Positions 42,050 to 50,164 of a stretch of 50,164 nt of DNA are shown piece after piece. Numbering within the stretch: position 1 is the stretch's first letter; each line of letters begins with the position of its first letter. The position numbers and the translations under genes are program-made. The stretch spans positions 1 through 50,164 of the forward strand of contig JAAELL010000505.1 in NCBI GenBank assembly GCA_024226735.1, written 5' to 3'. Origin of the DNA: a bacterium. Its GTDB lineage: Bacteria; Planctomycetota; UBA1135; GCA-002686595. The notes under the pieces are model-generated. The model saw nothing but the letters and a program-made list of their open reading frames with translations. It did not search any database and was not told the origin of the DNA.

Positions 42050-43882
42050 CACGGCGAGACCATCGGAGAAGTTGAACTCCGCCCCGCCCGCCGACACGTC
42101 GCGGTAGACGGCTTGGAAGTCCCAAGTGCTGCCGGGCAGGATCGTCGCCGCTGGGACCGGCGGGTCGTCGAGATCGATCGGCACCGTGAGCAGGCCGCCC
42201 GTCGCAAGCGCGACGTCCGAGCGGTACACGGGGTTGCTCAGGCACAGGTTCCCATTGCCCACCGGCGTGCCGTTCGTCGTGAACAGGCCGTAGAAGATGA
42301 GCCCGAAGTTGTCGGGCACCGGTCCCGCGTGGATCTGGAAGTCGTTCTCGGCGATCGCGCAGCTCCCCGTCATCGAGGCGATGGCAGCCACGCCCGTCGA
42401 GTTGGCGATCGGAGTGCAGAAGTTGAGGGCCGGACAGGTGTTCTCCATCAATACGACCTCGTCCGCGATCTCATCGAGTAGCACCAGGTCGAGGTCCATA
42501 TCGTTGTCGAAGTCGAGCATCACCGCGTCCGCCGCGTTGTCGTTCGCCGACCAGAACTGCTGGAACACGAAGTTGCCCGCACCGTCGTTCTCGTACAGCG
42601 TCCAGCGCGAGCCGGAGAAGCTGGAGAGGACCCAGTCCAGATCGCCGTCGCCATCGAGGTCGCCGAGGTCCGTTGCGACGACGAAGCTGGGGGCCGGCAT
42701 CATCTGATGCAGGCTCAGGTTCCCGCTGCCGTCGCCGAGCAGGATCGCGCCCGAGTTCGACGTACCGTTGCCCGTCGACACGTCGAGGTGGCCGTCGCCG
42801 TTGACGTCGCCCAGGACGATCATCCACACGCCGTCGGTCCCGTTGACCAGATCGCTCTGAGTGAACGTCCCGTCCCCGTTGCCAAGCCAAACGATGACGC
42901 GCTCGGAGGTCCGGGCACCGACCACGAGGTCCATGATCCCGTCCTCGTTCATGTCACCGGCGGCGAGGCCCCACTCGCCCGAGCCACCGCCCTGCATGGT
43001 CACCTGCGGCGACAGGTTGCCCGTGCCGTCGTTGAACAGGAGCGACATGTCGCTCGAGTTGGCGTTCGCCGTGACGACGTCCGTGTCGCCGTCGCCGTCC
43101 ATGTCCAGGAGCGCCAGGCCGCGGGGCAAGTCGCCGACCGCCTCGTCGATGCGCGTCTGGAACGTGCCGTCGCCGTTGCCGAGCAGGACCGAGACCGTGT
43201 CACCGACCTTGTTCGCCGTCACGATGTCGAGCACGCCGTCACCGTTCATGTCGGCCGACTCGTTCGGGCTCGGCGTCGAACCCGTACCCGTCGTCGGCTG
43301 CAGGAAGTCGTCGTACGCACCCGTACCGTCCGTCTGGTTCATCAAGACGCGCACGTCGGAGCTGTCCTGATTGACGATCGCCAGGTCGAGCCAACCGTCG
43401 CCGTTCAGGTCAGTGGCCTGGCCGCCGTAGACGCGCGTGCCTTGGCTCGGCGTCGTGCGCACGTTCATCGTTCCGATGTGCGTGAACTGGAGCGTGTTCG
43501 GTCGCGTGCGGACGCGGAACTCCGCGGTGAAGCCTTCGGTGCGCAAGAACGTGCCGTCCATCGCCATCAGGTTCTCGGACAGCGTCAGTCCGACGACCTC
43601 ACCCGCCGCAAATGCAGAGGCGGGCGTGAAGCGCGCGCGCGTGCCGGCGGCTTCCGTCGTCCACGCTCCCGCGGCGGTGCCTGTGTTCTTGCCGAACACC
43701 ACGGCGTCCGCGGCGATCGCCGCCTGGGTGACGGCGCGGTCGAAGTCGACGACGATCTCGGCATTCGCAGCCACGTTGCCAGCGTTCATCGCCGGCTGCG
43801 TGGTCGTCACGGTCAGTTGAGCGGAGGCGGTCGCGGTGCACACGATGGCTAGCGCCGCGCTGAGCGCGTTGTTCCAAGTCAT
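42038..43882 (-). CDS. Secreted FG-GAP/VCBS repeat protein with planctomycete-type C-terminal module
   Basis: The 614-residue product has a signal peptide (MTWNNALSAALAIVCTATASA), an SbsA-like Ig domain (about 25-130) and seven FG-GAP/VCBS units with calcium-type motifs (DLNGDGWLD, DMNGDGVLD, DMDGDGDTD, DMNEDGIMD, DVNGDGHLD, DLDGDGDLD, DFDNDMDLD). The 'NFCTPIANSTG' module ends the protein ('FQAVYRDVSAGGAEFNFSDGL'). The ATG at 43882 gives the signal. FG-GAP propellers bind calcium and often glycans or proteins, so a surface or matrix binding role is inferred. Confidence 0.83.
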   Translation of the reverse strand: MTWNNALSAALAIVCTATASAQLTVTTTQPAMNAGNVAANAEIVVDFDRAVTQAAIAADAVVFGKNTGTAAGAWTTEAAGTRARFTPASAFAAGEVVGLTLSENLMAMDGTFLRTEGFTAEFRVRTRPNTLQFTHIGTMNVRTTPSQGTRVYGGQATDLNGDGWLDLAIVNQDSSDVRVLMNQTDGTGAYDDFLQPTTGTGSTPSPNESADMNGDGVLDIVTANKVGDTVSVLLGNGDGTFQTRIDEAVGDLPRGLALLDMDGDGDTDVVTANANSSDMSLLFNDGTGNLSPQVTMQGGGSGEWGLAAGDMNEDGIMDLVVGARTSERVIVWLGNGDGTFTQSDLVNGTDGVWMIVLGDVNGDGHLDVSTGNGTSNSGAILLGDGSGNLSLHQMMPAPSFVVATDLGDLDGDGDLDWVLSSFSGSRWTLYENDGAGNFVFQQFWSANDNAADAVMLDFDNDMDLDLVLLDEIADEVVLMENTCPALNFCTPIANSTGVAAIASMTGSCAIAENDFQIHAGPVPDNFGLIFYGLFTTNGTPVGNGNLCLSNPVYRSDVALATGGLLTVPIDLDDPPVPAATILPGSTWDFQAVYRDVSAGGAEFNFSDGLAVTFL

Positions 43883-43940
43883 GGGAGAAGCAGTCCTGGG
43901 GGAAGGAGGGAGAAGCGCCCCCAAGATACCACGCCGCGCG

Positions 43941-44380
43941 TCATAGAAACGTCAGCTCGAGACCGTCCGAGAAGTTGAACTCCGCGCCACCGGCGGGTAC
44001 GTCGCGGAACACGCATTGGAAGTACCACGTGCTCCCGCTCTGGATCGTTGCAGCAGGCACGGACGGGTTCGCGAGGTCCAGGATCCCGTTGCCGACCGGG
44101 ACGCCCGCTCCTGGAGTTTGCGAGTAGAGGAACAGGTCAGGTCATTCGCGTCGATCGCGCAGCTTCCCTCGAAGCTCGCCACGGCCGGCGCGCCGGTCGA
44201 GTTCGGATTCGTGAAGCAGTAGTTGGCGCTCGGGCACACGCTCTCTATCACGACCTCCGCGCCCGGACCGACGTTCAGAGCGTTGAGACTGGGCGCGTGG
44301 GACGTGACGCTGAGCTGTGCGGCGGTCAGCGGGCAGAGCGTGACGAGCGAGCCCAGGAGCGGGAAGAGCCTGGATGTCAT
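43941..44380 (-). pseudogene. Decayed short paralogue of the VCBS protein, FG-GAP part lost and frame broken
   Basis: The first 80 or so residues match the start of the neighbouring VCBS protein (signal, 'AQLSVTSHAPSLNALNVGPGAEVV') and then jump straight to its end module ('ANYCFTNPNSTGAPAVASFEGSCAIDANDL'), so the FG-GAP region is missing. At 44134-44143 AGGTC is doubled. This 5-base tandem duplication shifts the frame. In another frame the module continues ('FLYSQTPGAGVPVGNG ... GAEFNFSDGLELTFL') to a stop at 43941. It is a broken or degraded copy; a sequencing error at the 5-base repeat is the alternative. Confidence 0.75.
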
Positions 44381-44605
44381 GGGAGAGCCTCAGGAGTGCT
44401 CGGCGCAGCGGCGCCGGTGCTGGGGATGGAGCCTGATGGAGTCGTGCCGCGCTCACCGTAATCGTCGCGCGAAACCACGGCAATCGGGACTGGCACTCCA
44501 AGGCTCCCAGCCCGTCCGACGGAATCCGCGCGACTTTGGAACAATGACCATGCCCGGTGCGTCACCTCGAGTCATCCGGCTCGAGGCCCTCTGAAGGAGG
44601 TCGGC

Positions 44606-46969
44606 ATGCTCAGTCGAATCGCTCACACTCTTCTCGCGACGCTCGCGACCGCCTCCGTCTCCGCTGCGCTGCCGCAGGTGGGTTGCTACGACCAGTTGAC
44701 CGCGTTCCGCGACGCGTGCGTTGGCGCATTGACGGTCGAGACGTTCCAGGGCTTCACGACCGACACGCCGTTCGACACACCGGGCGGCCTCGTCGTCGGC
44801 GTCGGCGAGCTCGAGGCCATCCAGCCCACTGAAGCCCGCAACTTCATCGACGTCGCGCCCTTCGCTTTCCCCGAGAACAACGCGACGACGCACGCCGCGG
44901 GCTTCGTGACTGCGGCGGGAACCGAGATCGAGGTCCGGCTCGCACCTGCCAACGCACAGGGCTTCGGATGCACGCTCAGCGGGGCGGTGGACGAAGAGAT
45001 CGTCGAGCTCGCCGTGTTCGACGGCGCGAACCGACTGGTCGCTGTGTGCGCCGTCGCCGGGAACGGTGTCGACCAGTTCGTCGGCTACGTGGCGGCGACG
45101 GGCACGCTCGCGAAGGCTCGCTTGCGCTCCGCTGCTCTCGTCCCCGGCGGCGGCGAAGGGTTCGGGCTCGACGCGCTCGTGACGTGCACGCCGAGCGCGG
45201 GTCCGATCGGCGAGACGCCGCATCTGTGCAACCCCGCGCCGCCCAACTCGAGCGGCGCGTCCGCGCACCTGTCAGCGTTCGGAAGCTCGCTCGCCGCCGA
45301 CCGGAACGTCACGATCACGGCGCACGACCTCCCGCCGGGGCAATTCGGCTACCTGATCGTGTCGCGCGGGCTGGGCTTCATCCCGTTCCCCGGTCACGCT
45401 CCCAACCTGTGCCTCTTGCCAGACGTCGGGCGCTACAACCAGAACCTCGGGCAGGGACCGACCTTCAGCACCGACGTCGGGTCGATCCCGGTCCCGATCG
45501 GCCCTCTGCCGTACGAGTTCGTGCGCGGCAGCGACACGCTGTACTGGCAGTGCTGGCACCGCGATGTCGGCGGCACCTCGGAGTTCTCCAACGTCCGGGC
45601 GATCACGTTCGGAGGCGACCCCGGCTGTCCGACGACCCCGACGACCCTCGAGGCGCGAGCGCTCGGCACCGATGCCAGCTACGTCACGGTGACGCCGGAC
45701 GAGAGTCTTGCGATCGTCCAGGCGAGCGGGGCCGATGCCGTGACGGTGTACGACCTGCTCGACGGCTCCCACCTGGCGACGTTCCCGGGCACGTCGACGC
45801 CAACCGCCGTGCGCGGGATCGCGACGACGAACGGGCGCGCGATCGTCGTCGGCTCGGCGGGGCCCGACGCCGTCCGCATCTTCGACCTCAACGCCCGTCC
45901 GCCGCGGCTCATCGCCAGCCACGCTCTCTTCACCGACGCCCACGACGTCGACACGGTCTTCGTCAGCACCCTGGGCGTGAAGGCGATCGTGCGCGCCGGC
46001 GCGGGACGGGACGCGGTGACGTTCTACGACATGGCGAGCGGAGCGCGCATCGCGAGCTTCCCGGCCGCGAGCACGCCGCAGGGCGTCCGCTCCGTCGGGA
46101 TCGGCCACGGCCACGCGGTCGCGGTCGGCGCCGGGGGCGACGCGGTCATGACGTTCGAGCTGACCGCGAGCTCGGCCGCGCTCACGGGCGTCCACGCGCT
46201 CTCCTCCCCAGCCCACGACGTCGCCACCGTCGGCGCGTCGGCGGTCGTGCGCGCGGCCGGCAGCGGGGCCGACGCGATCACCGTGTACCAGATGCACAGC
46301 GGCGATCGCACGGGGACGTTTCCCGCGGCGAGCGGAGCCTCGGGGCGCCGCTCGATCGCGACCTTCTTCACGGCGCGCGCCATCGTCGGCGGCGCCGCAG
46401 GGCCGGACGCCGTGCAGGTGCTGGATCCGAACTGGCCGACACCGCGTGTCGTCGCGACACATCCTCTGTCGTCCGACGCGTACGATGTCGCGACCTCCCC
46501 GGAGACAGGGACCGCGGTCGTTCGAGCCGCCAGCGGCACGGAGGCCGTCACGTTCTACGAGCTGGTTCTGGGGACGCGCACCGGCGCGTTCTTCAGCGCG
46601 ACCGACGGCAGCGGAAGCCACGCGGCGGCCGTGACCGAGGACTTCGCCGTCGCGACCGGCGCAGCGGGGATCGATGCGCTCCAGATCTTCGACCTGCGCG
46701 GCGAGGCACCCGTGCGCGCCTCGATCGTGCCGCTCGACTCGGACGCGCTCGACGTCGACCTGAACGATCACCCGGTCTGCGCCCAGGTCGGCGTGCGCCG
46801 GGCGAACGGCACCGCGTTCTTCGCGGCGAGCGGCGGCGCGCCGCACGGCACGATCCAGGGCGCCGCGGCGACCGGCGCCGGACGGAGTCTCTCGTTGGCA
46901 CGCTCGCGAGCGATCACGACCGGCGCCGCGGGTCCACTCACAGTGCAGCTGCTCGACCTGACGCAGTAG
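44606..46969 (+). CDS. Secreted beta-propeller-like protein with planctomycete-type central module
   Basis: This 787-residue protein has an N-terminal signal (MLSRIAHTLLATLATASVSAA) and a strong ribosome-binding site (AAGGAGG, five bases before the ATG). An N-terminal beta domain (about 25-200) precedes the 'HLCNPAPPNSSG' module (about 208-335). The C-terminal half (about 340-787) is four units of about 100 residues, each with paired 'DAVTVYDL'/'DAVRIFDL'-type strands and a recurrent '(L/P)-S-x-x-A-x-DV' turn, probably an eight-bladed propeller. It is a predicted exported surface protein; no enzymatic motif is seen. Confidence 0.75.
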   Translation: MLSRIAHTLLATLATASVSAALPQVGCYDQLTAFRDACVGALTVETFQGFTTDTPFDTPGGLVVGVGELEAIQPTEARNFIDVAPFAFPENNATTHAAGFVTAAGTEIEVRLAPANAQGFGCTLSGAVDEEIVELAVFDGANRLVAVCAVAGNGVDQFVGYVAATGTLAKARLRSAALVPGGGEGFGLDALVTCTPSAGPIGETPHLCNPAPPNSSGASAHLSAFGSSLAADRNVTITAHDLPPGQFGYLIVSRGLGFIPFPGHAPNLCLLPDVGRYNQNLGQGPTFSTDVGSIPVPIGPLPYEFVRGSDTLYWQCWHRDVGGTSEFSNVRAITFGGDPGCPTTPTTLEARALGTDASYVTVTPDESLAIVQASGADAVTVYDLLDGSHLATFPGTSTPTAVRGIATTNGRAIVVGSAGPDAVRIFDLNARPPRLIASHALFTDAHDVDTVFVSTLGVKAIVRAGAGRDAVTFYDMASGARIASFPAASTPQGVRSVGIGHGHAVAVGAGGDAVMTFELTASSAALTGVHALSSPAHDVATVGASAVVRAAGSGADAITVYQMHSGDRTGTFPAASGASGRRSIATFFTARAIVGGAAGPDAVQVLDPNWPTPRVVATHPLSSDAYDVATSPETGTAVVRAASGTEAVTFYELVLGTRTGAFFSATDGSGSHAAAVTEDFAVATGAAGIDALQIFDLRGEAPVRASIVPLDSDALDVDLNDHPVCAQVGVRRANGTAFFAASGGAPHGTIQGAAATGAGRSLSLARSRAITTGAAGPLTVQLLDLTQ

Positions 46970-46984
46970 GAACGCGTCGGGTAC

Positions 46985-47005
46985 GCTGGGGGTTCGTCCC
47001 CCAGC
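46985..47005 (+). terminator. UUCG-capped hairpin after the propeller protein gene
   Basis: GCTGGGGG (46985-46992) pairs perfectly with CCCCCAGC (46998-47005) around TTCGT. It lies 15 bases past the stop codon. No T tract follows, so termination strength is uncertain. It sits just ahead of the next gene and could also act on its leader. Confidence 0.45.
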
Positions 47006-47017
47006 TCGAGCCCCTCG

Positions 47018-50005
47018 ATGACGATCTCACCCGCCGCCTGCCTCCTCGCACTCGTTCTCCTCGTCCCCGCCGCCGCCGCCCGCAACGCCCCGCAGGGCCT
47101 CCCTCCCGACTACACCGACGAGCTCCTGCTCGGCGGCTGGGACGATCCGATCGGGGTCACGTTCGACCCCACGGGGCGGCTCTACGTGTGGGAGCGGGAC
47201 GGCCGCGTGCACCTCGTCGACGACGGGGTGCGGCTTCCGAACCCGTTGATCAACCTGCGCGACGAGGTCGGCGGCTGGGGCGACTTCGGCATGCTCGGCT
47301 TCGCGCTCGACCCCGACTTCCACGCAAACGGCCACTTCTACCTCTTCCACGTCGTCGACCGGCACCACCTCTTGAACTTCGGCACGCCGGCCTACGATCC
47401 CACGGCCGATCAGTACGACGAAGCGACGATCGGGCGCATCACGCGCTACACCGCCGACCCGGCGACCGATTACACGACGACGATCCCCGGCAGCCGGCTC
47501 GTGCTGCTCGGAGAGTCGATCGACACGGGCGTGCCGATCCTGCACAACTCCCACGGCACGGGCTCGCTCGTGTTCGGGGACGACGGGACGCTCCTCGCGT
47601 CGGTCGGCGACGGCGCGACGTACGTCGGCGTCGACGCCGGCAGCAACCCGATCACCGAGTGGGAGCAAGCGCTCGCCGATGGCATCATTCGCCCCGAGGA
47701 GAACGTCGGCGCTTTCCGCGCGCAGATGATCGGCAGCCTCAACGGCAAGGTGCTGCGCCTCGACCCGGCCACTGGCGACGGCGTATCAAGCAACCCCTTC
47801 TACGACGCGGCCGCCCCGCGTTCGCCGCGCTCGCGCGTGTGGACCGTCGGGCTGCGCAACCCGTACCGGATGACGCTGAGGCGTGGGACGGGCCACGCCG
47901 ATCCGAACGTGGGTGACCCGGGCACGCTCTACGTCGTCGACGTCGGCTGGTACCGCTACGAGGACCTGCAGGTCGTGACCGACGGCGGGATGAACTGCGG
48001 ATGGCCGGTGTTCGAAGGCGTCGAGTACAACACCGACTACGGAAACGAGCCGACCGCGAACCTCGACGCTCCGAACCCCCTGTTCGGGCAGGGTGGCTGC
48101 GGCGAGCCGTACTTCCAGTTCCACGAGCTGCTCGCGCAGGAGCTGCTCGACCACAACCCCATCTTCCCCAACCCCTGCGACCCGACGCAGGAAATCCACC
48201 CGGGCACGCCGACGTTCATGCACCACCGACCGGTGCTCGACTACCGCCACCACGGCGTCGAGGAGGTGCGGCTGCCAGTCTTCCAGGGCAACCAGGCCGC
48301 CTTTGCGTTCCTCGGCGACCCGGGTGCGCCGGTCGCCGGCACGCCGTTCGCCGGCAACTGCGGCGTCGCCGGGCTGTGGCACTCCGGACGCGGCCTCGAC
48401 GCGACGCACCGCGGCCTCTTCTTCGCGCTCGACTTCCGCGACGATTGGATCCGCGCCCTGCGCTTCGACGACGAGGATCGGTTGCTCGAGATCCTCGACG
48501 TGGGCCCGGTCCCGGACCCCGTGGCGATCGCCGAAGACCCCGCCGACGGGAGTCTGGTGTACGCGTCCCTGCTCCAGGACGAGGTACGGCGCGTGCGCTA
48601 CACCGGCGACACGAACGGCGCCCCCGTGGCCGTGATCGAAGCCGACTCCACGCACGGAACCGGTCCGCTGCAGGTACGCTTCGATGGCAGCGGCTCGAGC
48701 GACCCGGAGGGCGGTGCGCTGACGTTCCTCTGGCAGTTCGGCAACGGGACGAGCTCCACGCACCCGAGCCCGGTGCACACATTCCCCTCCGACGGCTCCC
48801 CCACGTCGTTCCTCGTGCGCCTCACGGTGACCGATCCGGCCGGCGCGGAGCACACGAGCCCGCGCTGGATCGCAGTCGACAACACTCCGCCCGACGTCAC
48901 GATCACCAGCTTCGCGAACGGGTCGCTCTACTCGACCGTCGAGGATACGACGCTGCCGCTGGAGGCGGCCGTCAGCGACCTCGAGCACCCCATCGGGGAT
49001 CTGGAGTACGCGTGGCAGGTGTCGCGCCACCACGCCGGGCACTTCTCCGACACACCGCTCGACACGACACCGGCGACGAGCGCGACGCTGACGCCCACTC
49101 CGTGCAACGGCGAGTTCTTCGCCTACCGCGTGACGCTCACTGTCACCGACCCCGGTGGACTGCAGGGCGTGGCACAGGCGTGGTTGTTCCCCGACTGCGC
49201 GGGCCCGGCGACGGTCGCACTCGCGCCGCCGGCGACGGGGTCCGAGGCGCTGCCGAACGAGACGATCGGGCTGGAGGCCCAGACGAGCAGCAGCGTCACC
49301 CGCGTCGAGTTCTTCGTGGACGGCGAGAGGATCGGTCACGACCTGACGCCGCCCTTCACCCAGGACTGGACGCCCGCGCTCTCCGGCACGTACGTCGTGA
49401 GCGCGGTCGCGACGGCGAGCGACGGTGCGTCCGTGAGCTCCCAGGGCCTCGCCATCGACGTCGTGGTCCCGACGCGCGCCGTGAGCACCATCGCGCAGCC
49501 GGCCGACGATGCCGCGGAGCTGGTGGGGCGCGTCTCACGCAAGGAGGAGCAGCTGGCGCTGGCGTACAAGAACCTGCCCGACGCGCTGGTCGGCATGCGC
49601 TTCGTGCTCGACGTTCCGCAGGGCGCCGACGTGACGTCGGCGTACGTGCAGCTCGTCGCCACCGAAGTCGGGCGCTTGCCCGCGACGCTGACCGTCCGCG
49701 CCGAGGCCTCCGACGACGCCCCTCCCATCTCCCAGGCGGGATCCGACCTGAGCGCCCGCGGACGGACGTTCGCCGGCGCGGTCTGGAGCCCTGGCCCGTG
49801 GCTCTATCCCGAGGCGCGCGGCATCCACCAGCGCACGTCGGATCTGCGCGAAGTCCTGCAGGAGATCGTCGACCGGCCCGGCTGGCAGGCCGGAGGCGCG
49901 GTGCTCCTGCTCGTCGACGGCACGGGTACGCGCGTCGCCGAGTCCCTGGAGGGCTCGAGCGCGGGGGCGCCGCGGCTCGTCGTCGAATACGGGGATGCGC
50001 CGTAG
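47018..50005 (+). CDS. Secreted glucose/sorbosone dehydrogenase-like protein with PKD, Ig-like and CBM96-like domains
   Basis: The 995-residue protein has a signal (MTISPAACLLALVLLVPAAAA). A six-bladed GSDH-type propeller follows (about 35-490; 'GVTFDPTGRLYVWERDGRVHLV', 'GMLGFALDPDF', 'NSHGTGSLVFGDDGTLLASVGDG', 'VWTVGLRNPYRMTL'), as in PQQ-dependent sugar dehydrogenases. Next come a PKD domain (about 532-620), Ig-like modules (about 630-815; 'VEFFVDGERIG') and a C-terminal CBM96/DNRLRE-like sandwich (about 820-993). The start is the ATG at 47018. It may oxidise or bind extracellular sugars; PQQ ligands were not confirmed. Confidence 0.82.
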   Translation: MTISPAACLLALVLLVPAAAARNAPQGLPPDYTDELLLGGWDDPIGVTFDPTGRLYVWERDGRVHLVDDGVRLPNPLINLRDEVGGWGDFGMLGFALDPDFHANGHFYLFHVVDRHHLLNFGTPAYDPTADQYDEATIGRITRYTADPATDYTTTIPGSRLVLLGESIDTGVPILHNSHGTGSLVFGDDGTLLASVGDGATYVGVDAGSNPITEWEQALADGIIRPEENVGAFRAQMIGSLNGKVLRLDPATGDGVSSNPFYDAAAPRSPRSRVWTVGLRNPYRMTLRRGTGHADPNVGDPGTLYVVDVGWYRYEDLQVVTDGGMNCGWPVFEGVEYNTDYGNEPTANLDAPNPLFGQGGCGEPYFQFHELLAQELLDHNPIFPNPCDPTQEIHPGTPTFMHHRPVLDYRHHGVEEVRLPVFQGNQAAFAFLGDPGAPVAGTPFAGNCGVAGLWHSGRGLDATHRGLFFALDFRDDWIRALRFDDEDRLLEILDVGPVPDPVAIAEDPADGSLVYASLLQDEVRRVRYTGDTNGAPVAVIEADSTHGTGPLQVRFDGSGSSDPEGGALTFLWQFGNGTSSTHPSPVHTFPSDGSPTSFLVRLTVTDPAGAEHTSPRWIAVDNTPPDVTITSFANGSLYSTVEDTTLPLEAAVSDLEHPIGDLEYAWQVSRHHAGHFSDTPLDTTPATSATLTPTPCNGEFFAYRVTLTVTDPGGLQGVAQAWLFPDCAGPATVALAPPATGSEALPNETIGLEAQTSSSVTRVEFFVDGERIGHDLTPPFTQDWTPALSGTYVVSAVATASDGASVSSQGLAIDVVVPTRAVSTIAQPADDAAELVGRVSRKEEQLALAYKNLPDALVGMRFVLDVPQGADVTSAYVQLVATEVGRLPATLTVRAEASDDAPPISQAGSDLSARGRTFAGAVWSPGPWLYPEARGIHQRTSDLREVLQEIVDRPGWQAGGAVLLLVDGTGTRVAESLEGSSAGAPRLVVEYGDAP

Positions 50006-50164
50006 CCCGAACGCCTCAGGGGGCGGCTAGTGGTGTGAGTCGAAAGTTCGGCGCATTTGTCCGGCCGCTTTCGCGCGGTGGCGGCGTTGCCCCAAGACAG
50101 TATCTATCCCTGGTGTGAGTAGCACAGAGGCTACGCACAGAACCCGGCGCCTTGCCCCCACACG

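Noticed and set aside
44968..47916. 982-residue forward frame overlapping the propeller and GSDH genes
   Set aside because: Low-complexity Arg-rich translation that crosses two real genes in another frame.
1..50164. CRISPR arrays, tRNA or rRNA genes
   Set aside because: No regularly spaced short repeats, and no recognised tRNA or rRNA sequence, were seen on either strand by reading. A tRNAscan or Infernal run would be decisive.

Overview
The window looks like high-GC chromosomal DNA from a Planctomycetota-like bacterium. This placement is inferred from two things. At least five secreted proteins share a C-terminal module of the type 'YCGPAVPNSTG ... FQCW.RD ... NFTDGL.ITF', which I associate with poorly studied planctomycete lineages. 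Large repeat-rich secreted proteins also sit beside an exopolysaccharide locus. No rRNA, tRNA or CRISPR array was seen.

Layout. 1-3.2 kb: an IS66-type accessory-gene remnant and a large reverse-strand lipoprotein (BACON-like, LamG-like and beta-helix parts). 3.8-16.0 kb, forward: two family-2 glycosyltransferases, a Wzx-like flippase, a 1,799-residue four-repeat secreted protein, a Wza-like export lipoprotein, a Wzz/GumC-like chain-length protein and a Wzc-like P-loop protein without the Walker A lysine. 16.1-18.8 kb, forward: PqqD-like B1, transglutaminase-like B2 and asparagine-synthetase-like C, the minimal lasso-peptide maturation set. 18.7-24.2 kb, reverse: a sugar cassette (glucose-1-phosphate cytidylyltransferase, SDR epimerase, three paralogous C-methyltransferases). 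24.5-26.8 kb, forward: a 41-residue lasso-type precursor peptide, a hairpin terminator or attenuator, an HPr-kinase-like precursor kinase and a nucleotidyltransferase. 26.9-31.1 kb, reverse: wecB, wecC and an ABC-2 exporter. 31.2-38.2 kb, reverse: a CxxCH secreted protein and four glycosyltransferases, one a GT2-GT4 fusion. 38.2-40.8 kb: an AbgT-type transporter, a small zinc-ribbon protein and a broken sodium:neurotransmitter symporter remnant. 40.9-50 kb: secreted proteins carrying the shared module, one decayed paralogue, a propeller protein and a glucose/sorbosone-dehydrogenase-like multidomain protein.

Main result. The peptide at 24538-24663 matches the lasso leader consensus YxxPxLxxxGxxxxxT at every fixed spacing (with Ile at the Leu position), has an acceptor Asp 7-8 residues into the putative core, and ends in Ser. 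The next gene resembles the HPr-kinase-like enzymes that phosphorylate the C-terminal Ser of lasso precursors such as paeninodin. B1, B2 and C lie 6-8 kb upstream in the same orientation, separated by the inverted sugar cassette. This suggests a phosphorylated lasso peptide encoded inside a planctomycete-type exopolysaccharide locus. The enzyme families are recognised with fair confidence. The product, its phosphorylation and any link to the polysaccharide are inference.
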